Source: Allosphingosinicella deserti
Lineage (GTDB): Bacteria > Pseudomonadota > Alphaproteobacteria > Sphingomonadales > Sphingomonadaceae
Length of the DNA stretch: 64,000 bases
Assembly: GCF_003012735.1 (NCBI RefSeq)
Contig: NZ_PXYI01000001.1
Span: 310,001 to 374,000, forward strand
Reading direction: 5' to 3'
The notes beneath the pieces are model-generated. The model ran no database searches and was not told the DNA's origin. It saw only the letters and a list, made by a program, of their open reading frames with translations. Shown here piece after piece: positions 9,123 to 16,771 of this stretch (its first letter is position 1; each line of letters begins with the position of its first letter). The position numbers and the translations under genes were made by a program.

Positions 9123-9200
9123 GTCGCTGGAGGCGGCTCTCAACCAAGGACGAGAGCATGATTCACGGATCAGGCTGATGCAGCCTGATCCGATCGTGCG

Positions 9201-9737
9201 CTAGGACTTCCGGCCGCGTTCGTAGCTTTGCAGGCACTTGTCCGTGACGCTCGACGAACAGGCCGGATAGGATTGCTGATCGCTCACCGCCTGGCCGGTC
9301 GCCGGATCGAGCAAAGGGCCCCCCGTCGCGGTGCCGCCGGCGGTGCCGTTGAAGCCGGCCGGCACCATCGCCGCTGCGGACACCACCCGAATGCCGCGGG
9401 CATCACGCTCCGGATTGGCATTGTGCGGCTCGACCATCTGGCTGGACGAGGCGAGGGTGGCGTTGACGCTCGATCCCGTCCGCGCGCTGATATCGCCGGC
9501 TGCGGCCGCGTCGGTCGTTTCTCCACCCTGCCCATCCGAGTCGCTGGTCGTCGCGGTGCCGGTCTGGGCGCCGGTGACGGAACTGAGCGCGCTGCCCGTC
9601 TGCGTGCCAGTGTCGGTGCTCATCGTCGCGCTCGTGTCAGCGCCGACGCTCGAGCCGGCGCCGGCGGCGGTGTCGGTGGTCTGGGCGATCGCCGCGCCGC
9701 TCAACAGCAGCGCCATCGTGAAAGCAGCAGCCTTCAT
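9201..9737 (-). CDS. Exported Ser/Thr/Ala-rich hypothetical protein
   Basis: A 178-residue secreted protein of unknown role. Residues 1-18 (MKAAAFTMALLLSGAAIA) form a signal peptide. A low-complexity Thr/Ser/Ala/Gly region of about 70 residues follows. The C-terminal part (DARGIRVVSAAAMVPAGFNG, and PACSSSVTDKCLQSYERG with two Cys) looks more ordered. Two ATGs lie six bases apart (9743 and 9737). AAGGAG is too close to the first and seven bases from the second, which decides for 9737. It is a single gene ending at the shared terminator. Confidence 0.75.
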   Translation of the reverse strand: MKAAAFTMALLLSGAAIAQTTDTAAGAGSSVGADTSATMSTDTGTQTGSALSSVTGAQTGTATTSDSDGQGGETTDAAAAGDISARTGSSVNATLASSSQMVEPHNANPERDARGIRVVSAAAMVPAGFNGTAGGTATGGPLLDPATGQAVSDQQSYPACSSSVTDKCLQSYERGRKS

Positions 9738-9970
9738 GTCCATACTCCTTCTGGTGTGTTCGCTTGCGCGGCCGGTGGCAGGCGCTTCGCCTGATCCGCG
9801 GCCGTTCGCGTTGACGCGGGCAGGAACCGGCGGCGCGTGATCTTGCTCCCGCGGCATGCCGGTACGTTGCGGGAGATCGGATGAACCGTGGCCCGTGCGA
9901 GCCATTCTGCCCATCTGTGCGGCGTCACGATGACGCCCCCGAGAAAGACGCCAGCACGGGTCGGTCGGGA

Positions 9971-10046
9971 TGGTGCCGGGTGTCGGACTCGAACCGACGA
10001 CCTACCGCTTACAAGGCGGTTGCTCTACCAGCTGAGCTAACCCGGC
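9971..10046 (-). tRNA. tRNA-Thr (anticodon UGU)
   Basis: A full 76-base cloverleaf: acceptor GCCGGGT paired with ACCCGGC, D-arm GCTC/GAGC, anticodon stem ACCGC/GCGGT enclosing CTTGTAA (anticodon TGT, reading ACA), a TTCGAGT T-loop, and an encoded 3' CCA. It is a single-copy gene in this window, transcribed leftwards. Confidence 0.97.
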
Positions 10047-10134
10047 GTGCGCTCTCCCATGCTCAAATTCGCCGCAAAGGTCCAGACTCTGGCGACGCCG
10101 CGTCGCGGGTTTCCGTTCGCCCGCCGATGCGCCG

Positions 10135-10677
10135 CTACAGGCGCATGCCGAGCCGGATTATCCATTCGGTCGAGACCGCGACGATCGGATCGACGATCCT
10201 CGGCCAGATACTCTTTGGGGGCAGCCGCGCGACGGAGCGATCGTGATGGGCCTGCTCGTCGGCGATCACGTTGCGCAGGGCATTCGCCGCCGGTTCGTCC
10301 ACTCCGGCGAGCGCCGCCAGCTGGGCATGCATGTGGCGGAGCACGACCCGCTCGATCGCGACGGTGGTGGCGGCGATCGCGTTTCGGCCCGCCAGCCCGG
10401 TCGCCGCTCTCAGGACGAAGCCGCCAAGCCCGCAAAAGAGGTACGAACGGCAGCGCCGCGCGCCGCGGCGCGCTAGCTCGTCGCCGAAGAACCGCCGATG
10501 CCTCCTTTCGTGGGTGAGAAAATCCTCCAGTTCGCTGACCATGTCCGGCGCAGTCCAGCGGGCGAGCAGGCGTTGCGCCCGGTAGATGCAGATCGCGCCA
10601 TGCTCGCCGGCATGATCAACCTTCATCACTCTGTCGCCGAGCGTCTCTCCAGGTTTCAGGCGGGCGGCCAGCGTCAT
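10135..10677 (-). CDS. Coq7-type demethoxyubiquinone hydroxylase family protein
   Basis: A 180-residue di-iron carboxylate protein of the Coq7/CAT5 family, which hydroxylates demethoxyubiquinone late in ubiquinone synthesis at the inner membrane. Iron-ligand motifs are visible: DHAGEHGA (Glu25), HERRH (Glu57-x-x-His60) and a C-terminal DEQAHHD. Start MTLAARLKPGETLGDRV at 10677 aligns with the usual family start. An ATG 46 codons upstream is open but adds Arg/Ser-rich sequence with no family character. It lies between tRNA-Thr and a divergent phasin-like gene. Confidence 0.87.
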   Translation of the reverse strand: MTLAARLKPGETLGDRVMKVDHAGEHGAICIYRAQRLLARWTAPDMVSELEDFLTHERRHRRFFGDELARRGARRCRSYLFCGLGGFVLRAATGLAGRNAIAATTVAIERVVLRHMHAQLAALAGVDEPAANALRNVIADEQAHHDRSVARLPPKSIWPRIVDPIVAVSTEWIIRLGMRL

Positions 10678-10834
10678 GGCGCGGAGCCTACAGGATCGCG
10701 CGCTCAGGTGAATGAACTTTCGCGCAGACGCGGCGCTCCCGGCAGCGGAGCGACATGTTCTCGCAAGGCCCGATCGCGTAAGCGGATCTTCGGCGGCGCT
10801 CATGCGCTTCGCCACCGTCCTGTAAGGTAATCAC

Positions 10835-11254
10835 ATGCTCCCATTCTACACGGCCCTGAAGCTCAACGAGGCGGCGCTCGATCTGTTCGCCACCGGCCTT
10901 CGCTCGGCGGAGCTGATGCTTGCCTCCGACGCGGTGATCCGCTCTCGCGGGCGGATGATGGGCGCTGCCGCGCGGGCTCCGCTCGATGGCGATTATCGCG
11001 AACTCTCGCGGATGGTGCCGGAGAAGGTCGCCGCGTTCGGCAAGGCCGGCGACGTGCTCGCGGCCGAGTGGCAGGTCTGGCAGAAAGAGGTGGCGGTGCT
11101 CGCCGCCACCACCGAGCCGACGGTGGACACGTTCATGCGCTGGACGGACGCGATGACTCGGCTCTGGGCGGCGCCCGGAGCGGCAATGCGGCCGATCCAC
11201 AAGACGGCGACCGCCAATGCCCGGCGCCTCGGCAAGCGCCGCCGGCGCGGCTGA
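10835..11254 (+). CDS. Phasin-like helical protein
   Basis: A 139-residue protein, apparently all alpha-helical, with an Ala/Met-rich amphipathic body and a basic tail RRLGKRRRRG. The length, the aromatic W-Q-V-W-Q-K segment in mid-helix and lack of a signal peptide recall phasin-type proteins that coat polyhydroxyalkanoate granules, but no motif proves it. No PHA synthase is nearby. It is divergent from the Coq7-like gene and convergent with the kup remnant. Function should be taken as tentative. Confidence 0.5.
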   Translation: MLPFYTALKLNEAALDLFATGLRSAELMLASDAVIRSRGRMMGAAARAPLDGDYRELSRMVPEKVAAFGKAGDVLAAEWQVWQKEVAVLAATTEPTVDTFMRWTDAMTRLWAAPGAAMRPIHKTATANARRLGKRRRRG

Positions 11255-11272
11255 CCCGCGCCGGCGCATCGC

Positions 11273-11350
11273 TCAGATCTCCACCTGGCTGCCGAGCTCG
11301 ATGACGCGGTTGGTCGGCAGCTTGAAGAATTCCATGGCGGATTCGGAATC
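11273..11350 (-). pseudogene. kup: 3' remnant of kup potassium transporter gene
   Basis: On the minus strand the last ~24 codons before a TGA at 11273 read [20 protein letters not shown] then SQVEI. This closely matches the conserved C-terminal tail of Kup-type potassium uptake permeases, which end in a PxNRVIELGxQVEI motif. Nothing upstream belongs to kup: at about 11350 the sequence switches to a response-regulator fragment on the other strand. Only the tail of a gene normally over 600 codons long survives. Confidence 0.75.
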
Positions 11351-11352
11351 GC

Positions 11353-11834
11353 GACGGGCTCGAGCTGATCCCCTTGATCAAGGCCGCGGGGGCGCGATTG
11401 CTGATGGTGACCGCGCGCGACGCGGTCGACGAGACAGTCGCGGCGCTCGATCTCGGCGCCGACGATTATCTCACCAAGCCGTTCGACACCGGGGAGATGC
11501 TGGCGCGGACCCGCGCCGCGCTGCGCCATCGCGCCGCCCCCGGAGCGTCCAGCGTAGACGGTTCGCGACGTCGACATCGATCTCGCCGCGCGGCTGGTGC
11601 GGCGGCAGGGCGAAGAAGTGCATCTACGCCGTGCTCGCGGCGCTCGCCGCGGCACCGGGCCGGGTGATCACCCACCGCCATCTGCTCGAGACGATCCGGG
11701 GCAAGGCGCAGGCGGAGCGCAGCGAATATCTCCGGGTGGTGATGCGGCCGCTTCGCCAGAAGCTGGAGGCGGATTCCGGCAAGTCCGTGCTGCTGATAAA
11801 CGAGGCGGGGGTGGGCTATCGGCTCAGAGCCTGA
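11353..11834 (+). pseudogene. kdpE: Truncated, frameshifted kdpE-like response regulator
   Basis: Remnant of an OmpR-type regulator of the KdpE kind (controls the Kdp potassium ATPase). The first frame gives the second half of a receiver: [19 protein letters not shown], and LGADDYLTKPFDTGEML with the conserved Lys. The N-terminal half with the phosphorylated Asp is missing. A frame change near 11560 continues as VRDVDIDLAARLVRRQGEEVH. A second near 11625, where a few codons appear lost, continues as YAVLAALAAAPGRVITH. It ends EYLRVVMRPLRQKLE and NEAGVGYRLRA, the KdpE-type winged-helix tail. With no start and two shifts it cannot make a working regulator. Confidence 0.8.
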
Positions 11835-11927
11835 TCATCGCAGGGTGGAGCTTTTGGCTCCAACCTGAGGTGTGAATCAGGCGCTGAATCAATCACGAGG
11901 GGCCTGAGCAGGCGTCGGACGGCCGTC

Positions 11928-12839
11928 CTACAGCACACCGAACGTCCAGCCCTCGGTGCCGGCCAGTTCCGGCGTCAGTTGGGGCGGGTTCCAGTAGCGG
12001 GCATCGCCGGCGATCGCGCGCATTCCCGCCGCCGCAATCAGCACGTCGGTCTCATGATCGCTGGGATCGGCGGCAAGGCGCGTGGCGCGGCTGCCGAGGC
12101 CCTTCAGCGCCAGATTGAGATCGGCGCGATTGCGCACCTTGCGACCGCTGAGGCCGGCAAGACGGATGAACGCGCGCGTGTAGATCTCGACCACGAGGCT
12201 GCCGGCGGCCGGCACCGCGTCCATCGGCCACACCGGGACTTTGCCGCCGAGCCGGTGCAGCAGCCGCATGCCCGCATAGCTTGCCTTCGCCACCTGCGCA
12301 GCACCGACCGCGTCGTAAAGGGTGGAGGCCTTGCCGCCGCCGGTGGCATTGAAGGCATGCTCGCAGACGCGGTGATGGAGGAAGTCCGCTTTTACACCGT
12401 CGGCAGCGCCGAAATAGAAGTGGCGGCGGTGATGCTGCTCCATGAAGCTGGCTGCGCCGAGATCCTCGTCGTCGCAGAGCCGGTCGACATAGGCCCAGAG
12501 CGCGCGGGCGTTCGCGGGCGGAGCCGTCTCGCCGGGGAAATAAGCACCGCGCTCCATGATCGGCGGCGCGCAGCTGAAATCGAAACCGTAGAGGGTCGGC
12601 GCCTCGGCGGCAGTTTCGATGAGCCATTCGAGAACTTCGGTGCGCGACCAGATATGGCCGGGGCGGACCAGTCGCGGTGCCTTGTCGCCCGCCTCGCACG
12701 AGGCGACCGCGATGCCCTTGTGCTTGCGGCCCTTGGCGCCGGACCAGTCGATCGCTGCGAAGCGGGCGAGAGGCGGCGGAGCGACGATCAGGGGCGCTCT
12801 CCAAAGGAGGCGCGTTGCACCTTGCTCGCCCGGTCCCAC
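11928..12839 (-). CDS. Hypothetical protein with RNase H-like N-terminus (DUF429-like)
   Basis: About 285-303 residues, cytoplasmic. It opens with RFAAIDWSGAKGRKHKGIAV, an Asp-containing beta-hairpin like that of RNase H-fold/DUF429 proteins. Further acidic positions are YGFDFSCAPP, a central HHRRHFYFGAADG, and a late DHETDVLIAAAGMRA like the final Asp helix of that fold. The start is uncertain: the only ATG/GTG upstream is GTG 12839, which overlaps the YjbR-type gene by 52 bp. A CTG abutting that gene's stop codon is the alternative. It shares its strand with the next three genes and is probably co-transcribed. The molecular role is unknown. Confidence 0.75.
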   Translation of the reverse strand: MGPGEQGATRLLWRAPLIVAPPPLARFAAIDWSGAKGRKHKGIAVASCEAGDKAPRLVRPGHIWSRTEVLEWLIETAAEAPTLYGFDFSCAPPIMERGAYFPGETAPPANARALWAYVDRLCDDEDLGAASFMEQHHRRHFYFGAADGVKADFLHHRVCEHAFNATGGGKASTLYDAVGAAQVAKASYAGMRLLHRLGGKVPVWPMDAVPAAGSLVVEIYTRAFIRLAGLSGRKVRNRADLNLALKGLGSRATRLAADPSDHETDVLIAAAGMRAIAGDARYWNPPQLTPELAGTEGWTFGVL

Positions 12840-13144
12840 CAGGCACGGGTGATCACCGCCTCGATCCGCGCACGATCGGGCCGGTCATAGCGGACCAGCA
12901 CGGCCGGCCAGCCGCGATAATGGTCGGTTTCCCAGAATGTGTCGGGATCGGTTTCAATCAGAATTTCCTTCTCGGGCAGCGGCGAAGACACCGCGAAGCT
13001 GTCCGCCTCCCGCCCCGGATAGACGAAGCCCTTGCCGCGCAGCTTGATCGCCGGCCGGCCATAGGATGTCGACATTTCCGCATCGGGCAGGGCAAGCGCG
13101 AAGGCGGCGACATCGTCCCAGCTGCGGAAGGGTGCGGCGCTCAT
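12788..13144 (-). CDS. MmcQ/YjbR family protein
   Basis: A 118-residue cytoplasmic protein of the MmcQ/YjbR family (CyaY-like fold, often called DNA-binding). The family features are the N-terminal RSWDDVAAFALALPDAEMST, the segment GRPAIKLRGKGFVYPG, and the ending YRGWPAVLVRYDRPDRARIE followed by a WWDRA motif. Its ATG overlaps the stop codon of the upstream hydrolase gene as ATGA, indicating translational coupling. No enzymatic activity is established for the family. Confidence 0.87.
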   Translation of the reverse strand: MSAAPFRSWDDVAAFALALPDAEMSTSYGRPAIKLRGKGFVYPGREADSFAVSSPLPEKEILIETDPDTFWETDHYRGWPAVLVRYDRPDRARIEAVITRAWWDRASKVQRASFGERP

Positions 13145-14526
13145 TTCAGCGCGGCGAGAATATCGACGATGAACGCGCTCTGGTCGAAGGCGGTCCCCGG
13201 TCCGTCATAGCCGCGCCGGACGATGACGATTTTGCGCGACGGGATCACCGCCAGATACTGGCCGCGATTGCCCTGCGCGATGTAGGCATCGGCGGGTATC
13301 CCGAGGTCCTTCGGAAAAGTCCACCAGGACGCGCCATAGCCATAGCCCGAGGCCGGCTGGGCGGGGCCGTGGCGCGAAACATAATCAGCCCAGCCCGTCG
13401 GCAGGATGCGCTCGCCGTTCCAAAGGCCGTCATTCTGGTAGAGGAGGCCCAGGCGGGCGAGATCGCGCGCCGTCGTCCACACCTGCGACGACAGGATGAA
13501 ATTGCCCTGCCAGTCCGTCTCCGGGATGGTCCGCGTCATTCCGATCTTCCAGAACAGGTTCTGGAAAGGGAAAGCCAGCGCGCGGTCTCCGTTGCCGAGC
13601 TTGGCGCGCAGCCCGCGGACGGCGAGCAGGATGTCGTTGTTGGCGTAGCGGAAGCGGGTGTTCGCCGCCGCCTCCATCGGCCATGCGGTGACGTCCTCGG
13701 TCACCGTCGAGCCGCCGAAATAGACGGCGTCGGTGCGATTGCCGGCGGCGTCGCTGTGCAGGCCGCTGGCCATGCGCAGCAGGCTGTCGGTGGTGATTGC
13801 CGCGCGCGGGTCGCCGGGGGCCTGCCATTCCGGGATCGGCGCAGGGGCGTTGACGTCGAACAGGCCTTGCTGGACGGCGGCGCCGATGACGCTGCCCGCG
13901 ATGCTCTTGGCGACCGACCAGGTCCGCTGCGGCATGTGCATGTCGAAATCGTCGCGGTAGCGCTCGGCGACGATCTTTCCGTCCTGGACGATCAGGATTG
14001 CCGTCGTCTCGCTGCCCTGGCCGTAGCTGCCGCGATCGAACGCCGCAGTGACTGCTCTCGTGAGTGCCGCCGTGTCGCCCTTCGGTCTCGCCGCGGCATT
14101 GCGATCGCCGTCCGGCCACGCTTTGGCATCGGCGCGTGCGACGGGCGGATCGTCGGCAAGGCGGGGGAGGCGGACCGCTGCTTCGGCGGTCGCGCCGATC
14201 GGCAGCTGTGCGCAGCCGAGATTCGGACGCCAGGCCGCGATGCGCGGCGGCAAAGCAGGATCGAAGGTAACGCTGACGGTTTTCGCGGCGCGATCGATCC
14301 GGGTCTCGAGCGTCGGAATGATCGGCTCGAGTTCGGGATAGATGCGCTTCAGATCGTCGGCGGCGATCACCGCCTCCGTCTGCCCGGCGTTGAAGATGTC
14401 GCTGCACAGGAACGCGGCCTTGTAGCCGGCGGCGAGCGCGCGGGTATATCGCGCCTGGTCCTGCGCCGCCGCAGGCGTAGCGACGATGGCGGCCAGCACC
14501 AGGATCCTACTTGCGCATTTCAGCAC
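13141..14526 (-). CDS. Exported serine hydrolase, class C beta-lactamase fold
   Basis: A 461-residue periplasmic hydrolase of the penicillin-binding/AmpC-like superfamily. Residues 1-22 form a signal peptide (RILVLAAIVATPAAA). The nucleophile motif SVAK is at 204-207, the Tyr motif YAN at 294-296, and a glycine-rich GYGYGASWW region near the end takes the third-motif position. The first ~150 residues are an extra N-terminal domain. GTG 14526 is chosen because GGGAGGAG lies four bases upstream; it overlaps the end of rarA by 20 bp. Such proteins are usually esterases or D-amino-acid peptidases; the substrate is not predictable. Confidence 0.88.
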   Translation of the reverse strand: MLKCASRILVLAAIVATPAAAQDQARYTRALAAGYKAAFLCSDIFNAGQTEAVIAADDLKRIYPELEPIIPTLETRIDRAAKTVSVTFDPALPPRIAAWRPNLGCAQLPIGATAEAAVRLPRLADDPPVARADAKAWPDGDRNAAARPKGDTAALTRAVTAAFDRGSYGQGSETTAILIVQDGKIVAERYRDDFDMHMPQRTWSVAKSIAGSVIGAAVQQGLFDVNAPAPIPEWQAPGDPRAAITTDSLLRMASGLHSDAAGNRTDAVYFGGSTVTEDVTAWPMEAAANTRFRYANNDILLAVRGLRAKLGNGDRALAFPFQNLFWKIGMTRTIPETDWQGNFILSSQVWTTARDLARLGLLYQNDGLWNGERILPTGWADYVSRHGPAQPASGYGYGASWWTFPKDLGIPADAYIAQGNRGQYLAVIPSRKIVIVRRGYDGPGTAFDQSAFIVDILAALK

Positions 14527-15826
14527 GACGCTCCTCCCACCAGGCCATTCGCTCCGCGATCCTCTTCTCGAAGCCCCGCTCCACGGGGCGGTAGAAATCC
14601 TGCTTCTGCATGTCTTCGGGCCAGTAATCGTCGCCGGAAAAGCCGCCGTCCGCGTCATGATCATATTGATAATCCTTGCCGTAGCCGATGTCCTTCATCA
14701 GCCGGGTCGGCGCGTTCAGGATGTTCTTGGGCGGCATCAGCGAGCCGGTTTCCTTGGCGCTCCGCCAGGCGGCCTTCTGCGCGACATAAGCGGCGTTCGA
14801 TTTGGGCGCGGTCGCGCAATAGAGGCAGGCCTGGACGATCGCCAGCTCACCTTCGGGCGAGCCGAGGAAATCGTACGCATCCTTAGCGGCGAGGCACTGG
14901 ACGAGCGCCTGCGGGTCGGCGAGGCCGATATCCTCGGAGGCGAAACGGACCAGCCGGCGTAGCACGTAGAGCGGCTCCTCCCCGGCAGTCAGCATACGGG
15001 CGAGATAGTAAAGCGCGGCTTGGGGATCCGAGCCGCGCAGCGCCTTGTGGAGCGCGGAGATGAGGTTGTAATGCCCCTCCCGGTCCTTGTCGTAGACTGC
15101 GACCCGGCGCTGGAGCAGGGCGGAGAGCGCCGCCGGATCGAGCGGAGCGTCGAACGCGATCGAGAACAAGGTTTCGGCCTGGTTGAGCAGGAAGCGGCCA
15201 TCGCCGTCGGCGGTCGCCACCAGGGCGTCGCGCGCTTCGGGGGTGAGCGGCAGCGGCCGCCCGATCAACGCCTCGGCGCGATCGAGCAGCAGGCAGAGTG
15301 CGTTGGAATCGAGTCGATTGAGGATCAGCACCTGCGCCCGCGACAGCAAGGCGGCGTTGAGTTCGAACGACGGATTTTCGGTGGTGGCGCCGACTAGGAC
15401 GACGGTGCCGTTCTCGACATAGGGCAGGAAGCCGTCCTGCTGGGCGCGATTGAAGCGGTGGATCTCGTCGACGAACAGCAGGGTCTGCTTGCCCATTCGG
15501 GCAAAGTCGCGCGCCTCGGCGAACACCTTCTTGAGATCGGCGACGCCCGAGAACACCGCCGATATCGCGACGAAGCGCATGCCGACGGCATCGGCGAGCA
15601 GGCGCGAGATCGTGGTCTTGCCGGTGCCGGGCGGGCCCCAGAATATGATCGAGGCAAGCCGTCCCGCGGCGACCATGCGGCCGATCGCGCCGTCCGGCCC
15701 GGTGAGATGCTCCTGGCCGACGACCTCGTCGAGGGTGCGTGGGCGCAGGCGGTCGGCAAGCGGTGCCGTATCCGGCACCGTCGGCGGTGCGGAAGAAGGT
15801 TCGTCGTTCGCGAAAAGGTCTGCCAC
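14507..15826 (-). CDS. rarA: Replication-associated recombination protein A (AAA+ ATPase)
   Basis: A 439-residue RarA/MgsA, the clamp-loader-related AAA+ ATPase that acts at stalled replication forks. Walker A GPPGTGKT is at 64-71 and Walker B LLFVDE at 116-121. VLVGATTENPSFELNAALLSRAQVL-type sequence carries sensor 1 and the arginine finger. The C-terminal tetramerisation region includes AKDAYDFLGSPEGELAIVQA and YGKDYQYDHD. Length matches the family. It heads a leftward cluster of four overlapping genes (rarA, hydrolase, YjbR-type, DUF429-like). Confidence 0.96.
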   Translation of the reverse strand: MADLFANDEPSSAPPTVPDTAPLADRLRPRTLDEVVGQEHLTGPDGAIGRMVAAGRLASIIFWGPPGTGKTTISRLLADAVGMRFVAISAVFSGVADLKKVFAEARDFARMGKQTLLFVDEIHRFNRAQQDGFLPYVENGTVVLVGATTENPSFELNAALLSRAQVLILNRLDSNALCLLLDRAEALIGRPLPLTPEARDALVATADGDGRFLLNQAETLFSIAFDAPLDPAALSALLQRRVAVYDKDREGHYNLISALHKALRGSDPQAALYYLARMLTAGEEPLYVLRRLVRFASEDIGLADPQALVQCLAAKDAYDFLGSPEGELAIVQACLYCATAPKSNAAYVAQKAAWRSAKETGSLMPPKNILNAPTRLMKDIGYGKDYQYDHDADGGFSGDDYWPEDMQKQDFYRPVERGFEKRIAERMAWWEERRAEMRK

Positions 15827-15940
15827 GATGGCGTCCTTAAACCGGCAACGTGGACGACGGAAGCTGGTGCCGTTCCGCCTCTAAGGGCGGGCGTCGGCGG
15901 CGGAATGTCCCTTTCCGCGATCGTCTCGCGACACAAAGAA

Positions 15941-15969
15941 GCGCCCCGGGAAATACGCACCCGGGGCGC
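15941..15969 (-). terminator. Rho-independent terminator after the lipoprotein gene
   Basis: GCGCCCCGGG and CCCGGGGCGC form a perfect 10-bp stem with a 9-base loop, followed on the minus strand by TTCTTT. It lies 31 bp past the stop codon of the lipoprotein gene at 16000. Confidence 0.8.
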
Positions 15970-15999
15970 ATCGATCGCGGAAAGGGAGAAATCGCGATC

Positions 16000-16260
16000 T
16001 TACTGCGTGTTGGCCTTCACGTCGGCGTCGTCGATCGCCTCTTCCTGGGCCTGCCCGTTCTCACGGATCGCTTCGGCATTTTCCTCGAGCGAGTCCGCAG
16101 CCGCTTCGTTGGTGGTGTTTTCGGCCACCGCTTCGACGTTGTCGGCAACGGCATCGGCATTGTCTGCGACGTTGTCGCCGAGGCTGTCGTCGCCTTGGCC
16201 GCCGCAGGCGGCGAGGGCGAGAAGGCTGGCGCCGACTGCGGCTTTGAGCATGAACTTCAT
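16000..16260 (-). CDS. Small acidic lipoprotein
   Basis: An 86-residue lipoprotein of unknown role. The signal peptide ends in the lipobox LAAC, making Cys19 the lipidated residue. The mature part is a run of short imperfect repeats rich in Asn, Ala, Asp and Glu (VADNADAVADNVEAVAENTT), likely a long acidic helix or coiled coil. Small lipoproteins of this composition are common in sphingomonads. It is a single gene with its own terminator at 15941-15969. Confidence 0.75.
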   Translation of the reverse strand: MKFMLKAAVGASLLALAACGGQGDDSLGDNVADNADAVADNVEAVAENTTNEAAADSLEENAEAIRENGQAQEEAIDDADVKANTQ

Positions 16261-16291
16261 TCAATGTCCCCTTTTCTCTGGGTCTCGTTCC

Positions 16292-16329
16292 AAAAGGACG
16301 CCCCAGCCGGTGCAAGAGCTGGGGCGTCC
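16292..16329 (-). terminator. Strong hairpin with short T-run on the minus strand
   Basis: GGACGCCCCAGC and GCTGGGGCGTCC make a perfect 12-bp stem with a 10-base loop, followed leftwards by TTTT. No protein gene ends here on the minus strand, so it may end a short untranslated RNA transcribed from about 16450. Confidence 0.6.
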
Positions 16330-16333
16330 GCTA

Positions 16334-16440
16334 GGGAGCCCGCGTGACCGGGTAGGGCTCGTTGCGGTAACGTACTAACCTGCATCAGGTTCCAAGCGGG
16401 GTTCAACGGTCGCCCGTCGATCCCGATGTGCCGGAAATAA
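16334..16440 (-). ncRNA. Candidate structured RNA, class unknown
   Basis: The 190 bp between the lipoprotein gene and the HicB-like gene lack a convincing protein gene but have nested complementarity. GGGC 16355-16358 pairs with GCCC 16412-16415, CGTTG 16360-16364 with CAACG 16404-16408, and AACCTG-cat-CAGGTT (16377-16391) is a perfect 6-bp hairpin. A strong terminator follows on the minus strand, which suggests transcription leftwards. Partial likeness to SRP RNA (on +) and to a TPP-riboswitch core (on -) was tested and is not convincing. Confidence 0.25.
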
Positions 16441-16518
16441 AAGGGGAACTCTGCTCGCCCTCGTGCGTCGGGAACCGCCAATGGCGTTGGACAAGGCGCA
16501 GTAGCGTTGGAGAGGCGC

Positions 16519-16770
16519 ATGCCAACTTACCCGGCACGGATCACGCCCGGCGAAGAGGGTTTGGTGCTCGTCACCTTCCCGGACGTGCCCGAGGCCGTGG
16601 TCTGCGCGGAAGGCGAGCAGGCCGCACTCGATCGGGCGCCGGAAGTCCTCGACGTCGTCCTGTCGGGCTACGCGGCCGAAGCCCGGCCGATCCCGGAGCC
16701 CTCCGACATCTGCGGCGCGCCGATGGTCAGCACCGACAGGTTCGGACGCAGGGTCGGCCCGCTCTGGTGA
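16519..16770 (+). CDS. Orphan, C-terminally short HicB-like antitoxin
   Basis: An 83-residue protein starting MPTYPARITPGEEG, with the partial RNase H fold of HicB antitoxins: LVTFPDVPEAVVCAEGEQAA, then a helix and an AEARPIPEPS turn. Typical HicB proteins go on into a C-terminal helix-turn-helix or ribbon-helix-helix. Here the chain ends DRFGRRVGPLW and the convergent transporter gene begins two bases later. GGAGAGG lies just upstream of the start. No HicA toxin gene flanks it. It may be a relic, or a solitary regulator without DNA-binding ability. Confidence 0.7.
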   Translation: MPTYPARITPGEEGLVLVTFPDVPEAVVCAEGEQAALDRAPEVLDVVLSGYAAEARPIPEPSDICGAPMVSTDRFGRRVGPLW

Positions 16771-16771
16771 T

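Noticed and set aside
16334-16440. SRP RNA (ffs) or TPP riboswitch
   Set aside because: ACCTGCATCAGG on the plus strand recalls SRP domain IV, but the GGAA tetraloop and the GGAAGCAG strand are missing. GAACCTGATGCAGGTTAGTAC on the minus strand recalls a TPP core, but CTGAGA and the GCGnAGGGA end are absent and no thiamine gene follows.
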